Origin: Nocardioides acrostichi
GTDB taxonomy: Bacteria > Actinomycetota > Actinomycetes > Propionibacteriales > Nocardioidaceae
Direction of reading: 5' to 3'
NCBI RefSeq assembly: GCF_015319165.1
Contig: NZ_JADIVZ010000005.1
Location: forward strand, 124,001 to 188,000
DNA: 64,000 bases
A program made the translations under genes and the position numbers. The notes beneath the pieces are model-generated. The model saw only the letters and a list, made by a program, of their open reading frames with translations. It did no database searches and was not told the DNA's origin. Position 1 is the stretch's first letter. Each line of letters opens with the position of its first letter. This document shows, piece by piece, positions 15,381-24,257 of the stretch.

Positions 15381-16284
15381 ATGCCGGGCTGGTCGTCAGA
15401 TCGTCGACGAGCCACTCGCCGTCCTGCCGGACCATGCGCAGCGTCACCTGGTCCTTGTAGACGTCGGGCGTGGTGACCTGCTTGTTCGTGCGCGACCGGT
15501 TGATGAACAGCAGCACGTCGACGCGGTCGTCGCCGGTGCGCACGATGCCGGAGTCGACGACCTCCACCGGTCCCACCACGGTCTTGGTGTCGGGAGCGTT
15601 CTCCTCGATCACCGCGAACAGTTGGTCGTACTTCTTCGCGAACGACGACGTCATGTACGTGTGCGCGGCGGCGGCGTCCTCGTCGAGGTGCCGGTAGTCG
15701 TAGCTGGTGACCGGGCCGACGGCGCGCTCGGCGGCGGCCAGCGCGGGCTGGGCGGAGGCCTCCGGGTCGCCGTGCCAGAGCACGAAGCCCGCGGGCACCA
15801 GGCTGAGCACGAGGAGGAAGGCCACGACCATGACCGCCCAGGCCGGGACGACGGGCAGCCCGGCCCCGCGCCCCTGCTTTGCCTCGGCGGTGCTCGCGCT
15901 CGCGATCGCGGGCGCCGGCGCGGTACGCCGCGACTGCCCGGCGGCCTTCGACTCGTCGGTCGCCTCGCCGGTGGCCTCGCCGGTGGCCTCGCCGGTGGTC
16001 TCGCCGGCGGTCTCCGCCGGCGTGTCGGTCGGCGCCGTCACCGGCGCCGCGGTCGGCGCGAGGTCGTCACGCTCCTGCTCGGCCAGGATGGCGTCGTGGT
16101 CGGCGCGCCGTCGGGGGTCGAGCAGCACCTCCGCCGCCTGGTTGAGCAACCGGAAGCGTCGGTCCGAGGGATCCAGATCGGCGATGCCCGAGCGCCAGGC
16201 GGCCCGGATCTGCTCGTCGCTCGCGGACCCTTCGACGTCGAGCACGTCGTACCAGCTGGGCGTGGGCGTCTCCGCCGTGCTCAC
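15376..16284 (-). CDS. Mce-associated membrane protein with J-domain-like N-terminus
   Basis: 302 residues. Residues 10-68 (SWYDVLDVEGSASDEQIRAA to LLDPRRRADHD) follow the J-domain pattern: a YxxL start, ASxxEIRxAW, and a final EVLxDPxxRxxxD. The catalytic HPD tripeptide is missing; LDP stands at about its place. A Thr/Ala/Glu-rich linker with TGEA repeats (75-120) leads to one membrane helix (about 145-168). The C-terminal domain (GPVTSYDYRHLDEDAA to DGEWLVDDLT) is the NTF2-like form of Mce-associated proteins. Start is GTG in a 4-nt overlap with the gene before it. It is the last gene of the mce operon; a role in stabilising the transporter is inferred from position. Confidence 0.75.
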   Translation of the reverse strand: MSTAETPTPSWYDVLDVEGSASDEQIRAAWRSGIADLDPSDRRFRLLNQAAEVLLDPRRRADHDAILAEQERDDLAPTAAPVTAPTDTPAETAGETTGEATGEATGEATDESKAAGQSRRTAPAPAIASASTAEAKQGRGAGLPVVPAWAVMVVAFLLVLSLVPAGFVLWHGDPEASAQPALAAAERAVGPVTSYDYRHLDEDAAAAHTYMTSSFAKKYDQLFAVIEENAPDTKTVVGPVEVVDSGIVRTGDDRVDVLLFINRSRTNKQVTTPDVYKDQVTLRMVRQDGEWLVDDLTTSPAS

Positions 16285-17072
16285 GAGGTGCCTCCCTGGC
16301 TGCCGGCACTGCCGCCCGAGCCGGACCCGCTCGTGGAGCCGTCGCCGGGCGTGAGCGGCACGGTGCTGTCGTCGGTGCCGCTGGTGACGGGTGCGTAGTC
16401 GTCGACCTTCCACTCGCCGTCGACGAGCACGACGCTCACGCTGACGCGGAACTGCACCGGCGCGGTCTGCACCCGGCCGTCGTCGCTGCTTGCCGAGGGG
16501 TCGGTGGTCGGGCTGGCGGAGGGGCTTGCCGACGGGCTGGCGGAGGCGCTGGCGGACGGACTGGCACTGGCGCCGCCGGACTTCTTCGACGACGAGGCCG
16601 CGCTCGGGTCCGGGTAGGAGTCGGTGAACGTGCCGGCGACCAGCACGGTCGCGGAGTCGGAGTCCATGGCGGAGACCCCGGTGGAGTACACCTCGGCCGA
16701 GCGCGACTGACCCGACTGCGCCACCAACTGCTCGGCCACTCCGACGGTGTCGTTGAAGCTCACCTCGAACTTCGAGGTGATGATGTCGGTGACCCGCTTG
16801 CGGTACTCCGGCATCTGACCCGAACTGTCGAGCATCGACGGACCGTAGCTGAGCATCCGCAGCATGAACTGCGAGCCGATGTCACGCACCTCGTCGCGCT
16901 CGCTCTGCTCCGGGTCGCTGCCGGTGAGCGCCGAGGTGAACCGGGTCCACGACGACGTACCCGGGGTCGAGGTACGCGAGGCCACCGCGGCCGTCGTGAC
17001 GACCACGGAGGCCACCAGGAGCATCAGCAGCACTCCGAGCAGGATCCAGCGGAAGAGGGGGTTGACCCTCAC
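16281..17072 (-). CDS. Mce-associated membrane protein
   Basis: 263 residues with a single membrane helix near residues 8-32 (FRWILLGVLLMLLVASVVV) and an extracytoplasmic domain containing RKRVTDIITSKFE. The domain is interrupted by a Ser/Ala/Pro repeat of SASPSAS type (about 170-205) and ends with VVLVDGEWKVDDYAPV. The N-terminal half and the DGEWKVDD ending are typical of proteins encoded behind mceF. GTG at 17072 is chosen because it overlaps the mceF stop by 4 nt; an in-frame ATG at 17105 would lie inside mceF. Its partner genes suggest a subunit accessory to the Mce lipid importer. Confidence 0.75.
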   Translation of the reverse strand: MRVNPLFRWILLGVLLMLLVASVVVTTAAVASRTSTPGTSSWTRFTSALTGSDPEQSERDEVRDIGSQFMLRMLSYGPSMLDSSGQMPEYRKRVTDIITSKFEVSFNDTVGVAEQLVAQSGQSRSAEVYSTGVSAMDSDSATVLVAGTFTDSYPDPSAASSSKKSGGASASPSASASASPSASPSASPTTDPSASSDDGRVQTAPVQFRVSVSVVLVDGEWKVDDYAPVTSGTDDSTVPLTPGDGSTSGSGSGGSAGSQGGTS

Positions 17073-18358
17073 TGGGGTGGGGTCAACGGCTGGAGGTACA
17101 GCCACTTCCAGGTCTCCTTCCCGAGCGTGGGCGGCGCCACGCTATCGGGCGAATCCAAACCGTCGGGAGCCGTGTCACCCCAGGTCAGCTTGCCGGTGCT
17201 GGGGTCGTAGGACGCCACGACCGGGGAGTCCCCGTAGGACGCGGCGGGCCGGGGCAGGTTCTGCGGACCACGCGCGTTGCTCTCGGTGATCGGCTCGGTA
17301 CAGCCGGCCTTGGTGTTCATCGGCCGGTTGCCGCCGTTCTGAGGAGGCCGGGTGTCGGTGCTGCCATAGCCCTGGTGACACACCGCCTGGGTGGTCAAGA
17401 TGAGCCCGAAGTGCGCGTCGTAGAGGCCCGTGTCGGGCGACTTCGACACCACGGTGAAGCCACCTTCGACCACGTAGGGGTAGATGACCAGGAGCTGACG
17501 GATGCCGGGGATGTTCTTGACGATGACCTGTCCGGTCGTGACCAGGTTGTTGATGAGGTCGCCCAACTCGACGCCGTTGTCGTCGATCAGCTTCTTCAGT
17601 GCGGCCGCCGCGGGCGCACCGTTGTCGATGAGACGACGCAGGTCGGGGTCGGCGTCGGCGAGCGTGGTGCTGAAGAGGTCGAGCTGCCGGGCGAAGGTGC
17701 GGATGGCGCTCTCGGAGGCGATCTGACCCTTGAGCACCGTGTTGCCGTCGCGGATCAGCGCCCGGGTGGTCTCGAAGTTGGCGTTGGCGGTGTCGAGGAA
17801 GCTGGAGCCGCTGTCGAGGATCGTCTGGAGATCCCGGCCGCTGTCGTCGAACGCCTCGCCGAGCTCGGTGATGGTCGTCTTCAACGACTTCTTGTTGACC
17901 GAGCCGACCGTGGTGACGAGGTCGCTGAGGATCTTCTCGGTCGGGATCGGCGTGCGGGTGTCGGGCGCGGCGATCTCGGAGCCCGCCTTTAGGTAAGGCC
18001 CGTCATCGGTCTGCGGCTGGAGGTCGACGTACTGCTCACCGACCGCCGACTTGTTGCCCACGACCGCCAGCGTGTTGGCCGGGATGGTGTCGTAGTCGTC
18101 CTTGATGTCCATCACGACATCGACACCGGAGTCGGTCAGTACGAGCTTGTCGACCCGGCCGACGTTGACACCGCGGTAGGTGACCTCTCCCCCGGCGAAG
18201 ATGCCGCCGCCTGAGTTGTCGAAGTGCGCGGTGACCCGGTAGCCGCTGCCGAAGATCAGCGAGGGGATCTGGGCATAGCGGATGCCGACGAAGGTCACGC
18301 CCACCACGGTGATGAGGGCGAAGACCAACAGCTGGATCTTGACGCGACGCGTGATCAC
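17069..18358 (-). CDS. mceF: MCE family protein, MceF position
   Basis: 429 residues: an N-terminal membrane helix (about 9-28), then the MCE/MlaD domain (VTAHFDNSGGGIFAGGEVTY with GVNVGRVDKL, about 41-115), a long helical region (150-290) that in this family forms the transport tube, and a polar tail. Start is GTG. It is the sixth MCE subunit of the operon. MCE proteins form a hetero-oligomeric conduit carrying lipids or sterols to the YrbE permease; the substrate here is not shown by sequence. Confidence 0.9.
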   Translation of the reverse strand: MITRRVKIQLLVFALITVVGVTFVGIRYAQIPSLIFGSGYRVTAHFDNSGGGIFAGGEVTYRGVNVGRVDKLVLTDSGVDVVMDIKDDYDTIPANTLAVVGNKSAVGEQYVDLQPQTDDGPYLKAGSEIAAPDTRTPIPTEKILSDLVTTVGSVNKKSLKTTITELGEAFDDSGRDLQTILDSGSSFLDTANANFETTRALIRDGNTVLKGQIASESAIRTFARQLDLFSTTLADADPDLRRLIDNGAPAAAALKKLIDDNGVELGDLINNLVTTGQVIVKNIPGIRQLLVIYPYVVEGGFTVVSKSPDTGLYDAHFGLILTTQAVCHQGYGSTDTRPPQNGGNRPMNTKAGCTEPITESNARGPQNLPRPAASYGDSPVVASYDPSTGKLTWGDTAPDGLDSPDSVAPPTLGKETWKWLYLQPLTPPQ

Positions 18359-18368
18359 TGGGTCACCT

Positions 18369-19808
18369 TCACTGGGTCACCATCCCGGGGACGAGCATCG
18401 AGACCAGGCCGGGGTCGAACATGTCCTGGAGCTGACCGTAGGTGGGGCCGCGTGGGCCGGTGTCCATCGGTAGGGCGCCGGCGCGGCCGAGCCCGGGCAG
18501 GGTGGGCAGTACGCCGCCCAGGCCGCCACCGGATCCGCCGGAGCCGCTGTTGCTGCCCGGCAGTTGCGGTAGGCCGGGCAACAGGTTGAGCGCGGTGCAG
18601 ACGGCGACGTCCTTGTTCTTCGGCTTCTGGCACTCCTCACGCAGCTGGAGCAGCAGTTGGGCGTCGTTCAGCACCTTCTGGCAGGCCTTGGAGTTGATGT
18701 TGCCGCTTTGGAGGCACTTGGTGACGGCACCGAGCACGGCGGTCGGGTCGAGCTCGGTCGGCAGCAGGGTGGGCAGCGACGTCGGCAGCCCGGTGATGCC
18801 GAGGGAGAGGTCGAGGTCCAGCTCGATGGAGAGGTTCGTGTAGTCGCCCATCTGGAGGTTGCGGGCGACCTGTGGATCGCGTCCGACGACCTCGTCGACG
18901 AACGGGTAGGTGAGGAAGACGTTGAAGGAGTTCACGAACGCGCTGCCGGCGTTGGCGAGCTCGGTCAGGATCGGCCGCAACTGCTTCAGCGTGGTGATCG
19001 TGTTGGCCTTGGTCTTCTTGATGACCCGCACGCCGACCCCGCCGAGACGGTCGAGGGCCTGGAGCATCGTGACCAGGTCCGAACGCTGGCGGTTGATCGA
19101 CCGCAGGGCGCTCGGCAGCTCGTCGAGGGCGTTGTTGATGGTGCCCTGCTGCCGACGCACCGAGACGGCGAGCCGGTTGAGCTTCTCGATGGCGTTGACG
19201 ATGTCGGCCTTGTTGTCGTCCAGCGTGCTGGCGAAGGTGTCCATCTGCTGCAGCACCGAGCGGGTGGAGTCCTCGCGGCCCTCGAGGGCCTTGTTCAGCT
19301 CAGCGGCGATCGTCTTGAGCTGGGCGACACCGCCACCGTTGAGGATGAGGCTCAGCGCACCGAGCACCTCCTCGACCTCGGGGTTGCGGCCGGTGCGGTC
19401 CAGGCCGATCACGTCGCCGGTCTCGAGCTTGTTGTCGCTGGCCCCGCTGCGAGGCGCCGAGAGGTCGACGAACTTCTCGCCGAGCAGGCTGGTCTGCCGC
19501 AGCTGGGCGACCGCGTTGTCGGGCAGGTCGACGTCGTTGTTGAGCTCCATCGTGACGACGGCCGTGTAGCCGTCGAGCTCGATGTCGGTGACCCGGCCGA
19601 CCGACACGTCGTCGACCTTGACCGTCGACTTCGGCACGAGGTCGAGCACGTCACCGAACTGTGCCGTGATGACGATCGGGTCGCTGCCGACGTCGGGACC
19701 GCCGGGCAGCGGCAGCGAGTAGACGTCGAAGTCGCACGCGCTGGCACCCAGGCAGAGCGCGAGCAGCACGACGGCCAGTCGCGCGCGACGCAGGCCTCGG
19801 GCGATCAC
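18369..19808 (-). CDS. mceE: MCE family lipoprotein, MceE position
   Basis: 479 residues. The signal peptide ends in a lipobox (LGASAC, Cys25), the hallmark of MceE (LprK-type) subunits, so this member is lipid-anchored. The MCE domain spans about 45-130 (DVLDLVPKSTVKVDDVSVGR), followed by helices to about 320 and a Gly/Ser/Pro-rich tail that includes four Cys residues (KCLQSGNINSKAC and EECQ). Start is GTG in a 4-nt overlap with mceD. Confidence 0.9.
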   Translation of the reverse strand: MIARGLRRARLAVVLLALCLGASACDFDVYSLPLPGGPDVGSDPIVITAQFGDVLDLVPKSTVKVDDVSVGRVTDIELDGYTAVVTMELNNDVDLPDNAVAQLRQTSLLGEKFVDLSAPRSGASDNKLETGDVIGLDRTGRNPEVEEVLGALSLILNGGGVAQLKTIAAELNKALEGREDSTRSVLQQMDTFASTLDDNKADIVNAIEKLNRLAVSVRRQQGTINNALDELPSALRSINRQRSDLVTMLQALDRLGGVGVRVIKKTKANTITTLKQLRPILTELANAGSAFVNSFNVFLTYPFVDEVVGRDPQVARNLQMGDYTNLSIELDLDLSLGITGLPTSLPTLLPTELDPTAVLGAVTKCLQSGNINSKACQKVLNDAQLLLQLREECQKPKNKDVAVCTALNLLPGLPQLPGSNSGSGGSGGGLGGVLPTLPGLGRAGALPMDTGPRGPTYGQLQDMFDPGLVSMLVPGMVTQ

Positions 19809-20944
19809 TGGTGCACCTCCGCGAGTCCGCCGAGCGTCGGGTCGTAGAGATCCGGCGTCTGCGGCATCTTGCCGTTCTTGACCAGGGCACCGGCCCGGGG
19901 CAGCACGCTACTGATCGAGTCGCACAGCTGGCCGGAGGTGTCGACCTGGTTCAGCACCGTGCACAGCACCAGCGCCGGGTCGGAGCCGATCTGGTCGATG
20001 AAGTTGCCGAGGTTGGCGTTGGTGTCGAGGGTTCCAGCCTGCGGGTTGTAGGTGAGGTAGAGGTTGTTGAGGGCCAGCGGCGCGGTGTGCAGCGTCTCGT
20101 CGAGCTCGCTGCGACGCTTGACCAGCACCTTGGCCACCCGGTTGAGCTTGGTGATGTCGCGCCCCAGCACTCCGCGGTTGGTCTTCACGAAGGTGTTGAC
20201 CTGCCCCAACGCGACGCCCAGGTTCTTGATCGAGGACGCCAGCTCGGTGCGCTCACCGGCCAGCAGGTCCGAGACGTTGGCCAGGGACTGGTTGAACTGC
20301 CGCACGGTGGTGTCGTTCACGGCCAGGGTGTTGACGAACTTCTCCAGCTCTGCGGTGGAGTCGAAGAGGGCGTCCTTGTTGTCGTCGAGGGTCTGCGTGA
20401 GCTTGGCGACATCGCTGATGGTCTGCCGGAAGGTCGCGCCCTGCCCACCGAAGTTCTTCGCGGTGACGTTGAGCAGGTCGGTCAGCGCACCCCGCTTGTT
20501 GGCCCCGTTCGGGCCGAGCGCGACGGTGAGCCGGTCGAGGCTGCCGAAGATCTCGTCGAGCTCCAGCGGCGTGGAGGTGCGGTCGACACCGAGCACCTTG
20601 CCGCTGGTCAGCACCGCGCCGCCGTCGTAGGCGGGGGTCAGCTGCACGTACCGGTCGCCCACGATGGAGGGCGCGATGATGACGGCCGAGGCGTCGGCCG
20701 GCACCTTGACGTCGGCGTCATAGCTCATCTTCACGATGACGTCGGTACCCGACGGCGTCACGGAGTCGACCTTGCCGACCGGCACCCCGAGCACGCGGAC
20801 GTCGCTGCCGACGTAGAGGGAGACCGTGCGCGGGAAGGCCGCGGTCAGGGTCTTCTGCTCGGGTCCACGCGTGAAGTAGTAGAGCGCTCCGGCGACCAGG
20901 GCCAGCACGATGACCGGCAACACGAACTTACGAGCGGCGCTCAT
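19805..20944 (-). CDS. mceD: MCE family protein, MceD position
   Basis: 379 residues. N-terminal helix (about 6-22), MCE domain (about 35-115: VSLYVGSDVRVLGVPVGKVD), and a helical region. ATG at 20944 overlaps the mceC stop (ATGA) and is preferred to an upstream in-frame ATG inside mceC. The C-terminus is short compared with MceA and MceE. It belongs to the hexameric MCE set of the operon. Confidence 0.88.
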   Translation of the reverse strand: MSAARKFVLPVIVLALVAGALYYFTRGPEQKTLTAAFPRTVSLYVGSDVRVLGVPVGKVDSVTPSGTDVIVKMSYDADVKVPADASAVIIAPSIVGDRYVQLTPAYDGGAVLTSGKVLGVDRTSTPLELDEIFGSLDRLTVALGPNGANKRGALTDLLNVTAKNFGGQGATFRQTISDVAKLTQTLDDNKDALFDSTAELEKFVNTLAVNDTTVRQFNQSLANVSDLLAGERTELASSIKNLGVALGQVNTFVKTNRGVLGRDITKLNRVAKVLVKRRSELDETLHTAPLALNNLYLTYNPQAGTLDTNANLGNFIDQIGSDPALVLCTVLNQVDTSGQLCDSISSVLPRAGALVKNGKMPQTPDLYDPTLGGLAEVHQ

Positions 20945-21924
20945 CCGACACCACCTCCGTTGCCGAGGTCCGGGACGGTCAGGGGGAAGTTCTGGATGTA
21001 GGTGTCGAACCACGGGCCGTTGCCGAGCGTGCTCGCGAACACGCGGTAGAACGGCGCCATCAGCCGCAGGCTGTTGTCGATGTTGTCCTCGTTCTTGTTC
21101 AGCACATCGAGCACGCCCTCGACTTGGGAGAGCGCCGGCTTGAGGTCACCGCGGGTCTTGCGCACCAGATCGGTGAGCTGCACCGAGAGCTGACTGGTGG
21201 AGACCAGCAGCTGGTGGATCTCGTCGCGCCGCTCCACCAACGCTTGGAAGAGCACGTTGGAGTCCTTCATCAGCTTGATGATGTCCTGGTCGCGCGCGTC
21301 GAGCACCGTCGAGACCCGCTTGAGGTTGGTGAGCAGCCGATTGATCTGCTCGTCCTTGGCCGCGACGTTGCGCGAGAGCCGCGAGACCCCGTCGAGAGCC
21401 GCCTTGAACTCCCGCGGTGTGTTCCGGGTCAGGTCGGCCAGCGTGGTCAGCGACCGGGTCAACTGCTTGGTGTTGATGTCGGAGGCGGTGTCGGCCAGGC
21501 CCTCGAAGGCGTCGACGACGTCGAAGGGACTCGTCGTGCGGTCGACCGGGATGACGGTGCCCGCTTTCATCTGGCCCGACCCGGCGGGGTCCAGCGCCAA
21601 GAACATGTCGCCGAGCAGGGTCTTGACCCGGATGGCAGCAGCCGAGGTGGGGCCGAACTGGGAGTCGGTCTTGATGCGGAAGCCGACCTTGACGACGTTG
21701 CCGTCGAGCTCGATGCTCTCCACCTTGCCGACGCGCACGCCGGCGATGCGGACCTCATCGTTGACGCGCAGTCCGCCCGCCTCGGAGAAGTCGGCGTAGT
21801 AGGTGTCGCCACCGCCGATGAGCGGCAGATCCTGAGCACGGAACCCGGCCAGGAGCAGGAGGGCGAGGACGGCGATGCCGACCGCACCGATGATCACGGG
21901 GTTGCGTTCGCGGAAAGGCTTCAT
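20941..21924 (-). CDS. mceC: MCE family protein, MceC position
   Basis: 327 residues, the shortest of the six. It starts MKPFRERNPVIIG with a membrane helix (about 9-27), and the MCE domain covers about 38-120 (RVNDEVRIAGVRVGKVESI). A helical tube region with repeated LT/LS patterns runs to about 280. ATG at 21924 overlaps the mceB stop by 4 nt; an in-frame ATG four codons upstream would deepen the overlap. Confidence 0.88.
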   Translation of the reverse strand: MKPFRERNPVIIGAVGIAVLALLLLAGFRAQDLPLIGGGDTYYADFSEAGGLRVNDEVRIAGVRVGKVESIELDGNVVKVGFRIKTDSQFGPTSAAAIRVKTLLGDMFLALDPAGSGQMKAGTVIPVDRTTSPFDVVDAFEGLADTASDINTKQLTRSLTTLADLTRNTPREFKAALDGVSRLSRNVAAKDEQINRLLTNLKRVSTVLDARDQDIIKLMKDSNVLFQALVERRDEIHQLLVSTSQLSVQLTDLVRKTRGDLKPALSQVEGVLDVLNKNEDNIDNSLRLMAPFYRVFASTLGNGPWFDTYIQNFPLTVPDLGNGGGVG

Positions 21925-22955
21925 CCGAGACTGCACCTCGCTCCACCCACGTTGTAGTTGACCGGCAGCGACTGGCCGCCGGGGAGCCGGACCCGGCCCT
22001 GGAAGTGGCAGAGGTAGAAGTTGAACCAGGATCCGTAGATCGCCGTGCGACCCACCTTGTTGAGCTTGATGGGGAGCACCTGGAGCGCGCGGTCGAGCTC
22101 GGCCTTGTTGCGGTTCACGTTGCCGGCGAACCTGCGCAGCTGCTTGACGTCGGTGACGAAGGGATCCTTGACCCCGTCGACGAGGTCGGCCGTCTGCACG
22201 GAGAGCTCCGAGATCTGGTCGAGGGAGTCGAGGATCGGCCCGCGGTCCTTCTTCAGGCCGGCCACGAGCTGCTTGAAGGTGATGATGAGGTCGGAAAGCT
22301 GCTTGTCACGGTCGGCGATGTTGTCGAGCACCTCGTCGAGGTTCGTGATGAGGGAGCTGATCACCTTGTCGCGGTCGGCCAGCGTGCTGGTGACCGACGC
22401 GGTGTGCTGCAGCAGGCTCTCCAGCGTGCCGCCCTCACCCTGGAAGACCTGCACCACCTCGTAGGAGAGCTGGTTGATGTCGTCGGGCGAGAGGGCAGCG
22501 AAGAGCGGCTTGAAGCCGTTGAAGAGCACCGTGAGGTCGAGCGCGGGCGAGGTGTTGCGCACGTCGATGGTGGAGTCCTCGGGCAGCGCCTTGGTGTCGC
22601 CCACCCGTTGGTCGAGGGCGATGTAGCGCTGACCCACCAGGTTGCGGTAGCGGATCGTCGCGTGCGTCGCCATGGTCACCGGGACCGTCGTGTCGACGTC
22701 GAAGGTGATGAGCGCTCGGGTGCGGTCGACGATCGAGACGTCCTTGACCGTGCCGACCTTGACGCCGGCCACCCGGATGTCGTCGCCGGTGTTCACACCC
22801 GTGGCGTCGACGAACTCCGCCTTGTACTCCTTGGTGTCGCCGAAGCTCAGGTTGCCGACCGCGACGGCCAGGATGCCGGTGGCCAGCGTCGTGACGACGA
22901 CGAAGACGGTCAGCTTGACCAGGTCGACGGAGGTCTTGAGGTCGAGCAGCTTCAC
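21921..22955 (-). CDS. mceB: MCE family protein, MceB position
   Basis: 344 residues. It begins VKLLDLKTSVDLVKLTVFVV with the membrane helix at about 10-32, then the MCE domain (about 38-125: GDDIRVAGVKVGTVKDVSI, RYRNLVGQRYIALDQ). The C-terminus has the conserved YGSWFNFYLC block of MceB proteins near residue 310. The GTG start at 22955 overlaps the mceA stop; the much longer open frame upstream lies inside mceA and has no homology. Confidence 0.9.
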   Translation of the reverse strand: MKLLDLKTSVDLVKLTVFVVVTTLATGILAVAVGNLSFGDTKEYKAEFVDATGVNTGDDIRVAGVKVGTVKDVSIVDRTRALITFDVDTTVPVTMATHATIRYRNLVGQRYIALDQRVGDTKALPEDSTIDVRNTSPALDLTVLFNGFKPLFAALSPDDINQLSYEVVQVFQGEGGTLESLLQHTASVTSTLADRDKVISSLITNLDEVLDNIADRDKQLSDLIITFKQLVAGLKKDRGPILDSLDQISELSVQTADLVDGVKDPFVTDVKQLRRFAGNVNRNKAELDRALQVLPIKLNKVGRTAIYGSWFNFYLCHFQGRVRLPGGQSLPVNYNVGGARCSLG

Positions 22956-24253
22956 TGGACGTCCACCTCCGCCCCGCGCGCCATCGGCCCGATCAGGAAG
23001 GGTCCGAGGTCGGGGACGTCGGACTCCTCGACTCCCATGCCGGGCGCGATCAGGGCCTTGAACATGTCGGTCTCCTGCTCGGAGCCGACCCACCCCGGCG
23101 CGGAGGACGCCCGCTGGGCGAAGCCCGGGACGACGCGGTCGGTGCCCTTGCCGGTGGGGGTGTCCACACCGTCGTCCATGTTGGGCTGCTGACGCACGGG
23201 GTTGTTCTGGCTCCAGGGCGGGTTGGGGAGATGGAGACACGTCGGGCCGCGGTTCTCGCCGTAGTGCGGCTTGTCGGCCGGCGTGTAGCCGCGGGGCTGG
23301 TTCGGCAGGGTCTCGAGCACGATGTGGAGCGTGAAGTCGCGGAACGCCTCGGCCTGGAGCTTGCCGGCGTTCACGAGTCCACGCATCAGGCAGCCGAACT
23401 CGGGGGCGTACTGGGCCAGGGTCGTGGTCTGCGGCACGCTCACCTGACCGAAGCGCACGAGGTTCTGCTCGTTGTCGGCCAGGAACTGTCGGGTCGTGTT
23501 GGAGAAGCCGGTGACGTTGGTGAAGAGGTCGTTGAGCTTGGCCTCACGGTCTTCGAGCGTGGTCGTGGTGGTGATGGTGTTGCGCAGGATCCTGCCGACC
23601 TGGGGCAGCACGTCGGCGTAGGTGTCGGAGACCTGCGCGGTCAGGCGGAGATCCTCGACCAGCGCCGGCAGCTGCGGATTGAGCTTCTTCAGGTAGGCGT
23701 CGAACGTCTGGAGCGTCTGGCCGAGCTGCTCGCCGCGGCCCTCGAGCGCGTTCGAGAGCGCCGTCAGCGTCATGTTCAGGTCGGCTGGACGCACCGTGCG
23801 CAGCAGCGGGTAGAGGTCGTTGAGCACGGCCTCGACCTCGGTGGCGATCTTGGTCTGGGAGATGGTGGCGCCCGGCTCGAGGTGGTCGGACTGCGAGGGC
23901 TCGGAGCCCTGCGGGATGTCGAGGGCGACGTACTTCTCGCCGAAGAGCGTCTTGGGCAGGATCGAGCCGGTGACGTCGGCAGGGATCTTGTCGATCTCGC
24001 TGGGGTAGATGCCGAGCGTGATGTCGACGCTGTCGTCGTCGGTGGGGGCGAAGTCGAGCACCTCGCCCACGATGACACCGCGGACCTTCACGTCACCGCG
24101 TGGCGGCAACTGGAGGCCGAGGGTGGACGACTCGAGCGTGACCTTGTCGTAGTCGGTGAACTTCTTGGTGAAGATCGCATAGGTGAGCCAGACGCTGCCG
24201 AGGGCCAGCGCCAAGAACATGATGCCGAGGAGCTTGAACTGTCGCAGGATCAC
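22952..24253 (-). CDS. mceA: MCE family protein, MceA position
   Basis: 433 residues. N-terminal helix (about 9-27), MCE domain (about 37-125: VKVRGVIVGEVLDFAP, LPKTLFGEKYVALDIP), then long helices and a Pro/Asn-rich tail with GPTCLHLPNPPW, as is common in MceA. It starts GTG four nt after the yrbEB stop and is the first MCE subunit after the permease pair. Its neighbours define a lipid or steroid importer of the Mce type. Confidence 0.9.
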   Translation of the reverse strand: MILRQFKLLGIMFLALALGSVWLTYAIFTKKFTDYDKVTLESSTLGLQLPPRGDVKVRGVIVGEVLDFAPTDDDSVDITLGIYPSEIDKIPADVTGSILPKTLFGEKYVALDIPQGSEPSQSDHLEPGATISQTKIATEVEAVLNDLYPLLRTVRPADLNMTLTALSNALEGRGEQLGQTLQTFDAYLKKLNPQLPALVEDLRLTAQVSDTYADVLPQVGRILRNTITTTTTLEDREAKLNDLFTNVTGFSNTTRQFLADNEQNLVRFGQVSVPQTTTLAQYAPEFGCLMRGLVNAGKLQAEAFRDFTLHIVLETLPNQPRGYTPADKPHYGENRGPTCLHLPNPPWSQNNPVRQQPNMDDGVDTPTGKGTDRVVPGFAQRASSAPGWVGSEQETDMFKALIAPGMGVEESDVPDLGPFLIGPMARGAEVDVQ

Positions 24254-24257
24254 GTCG

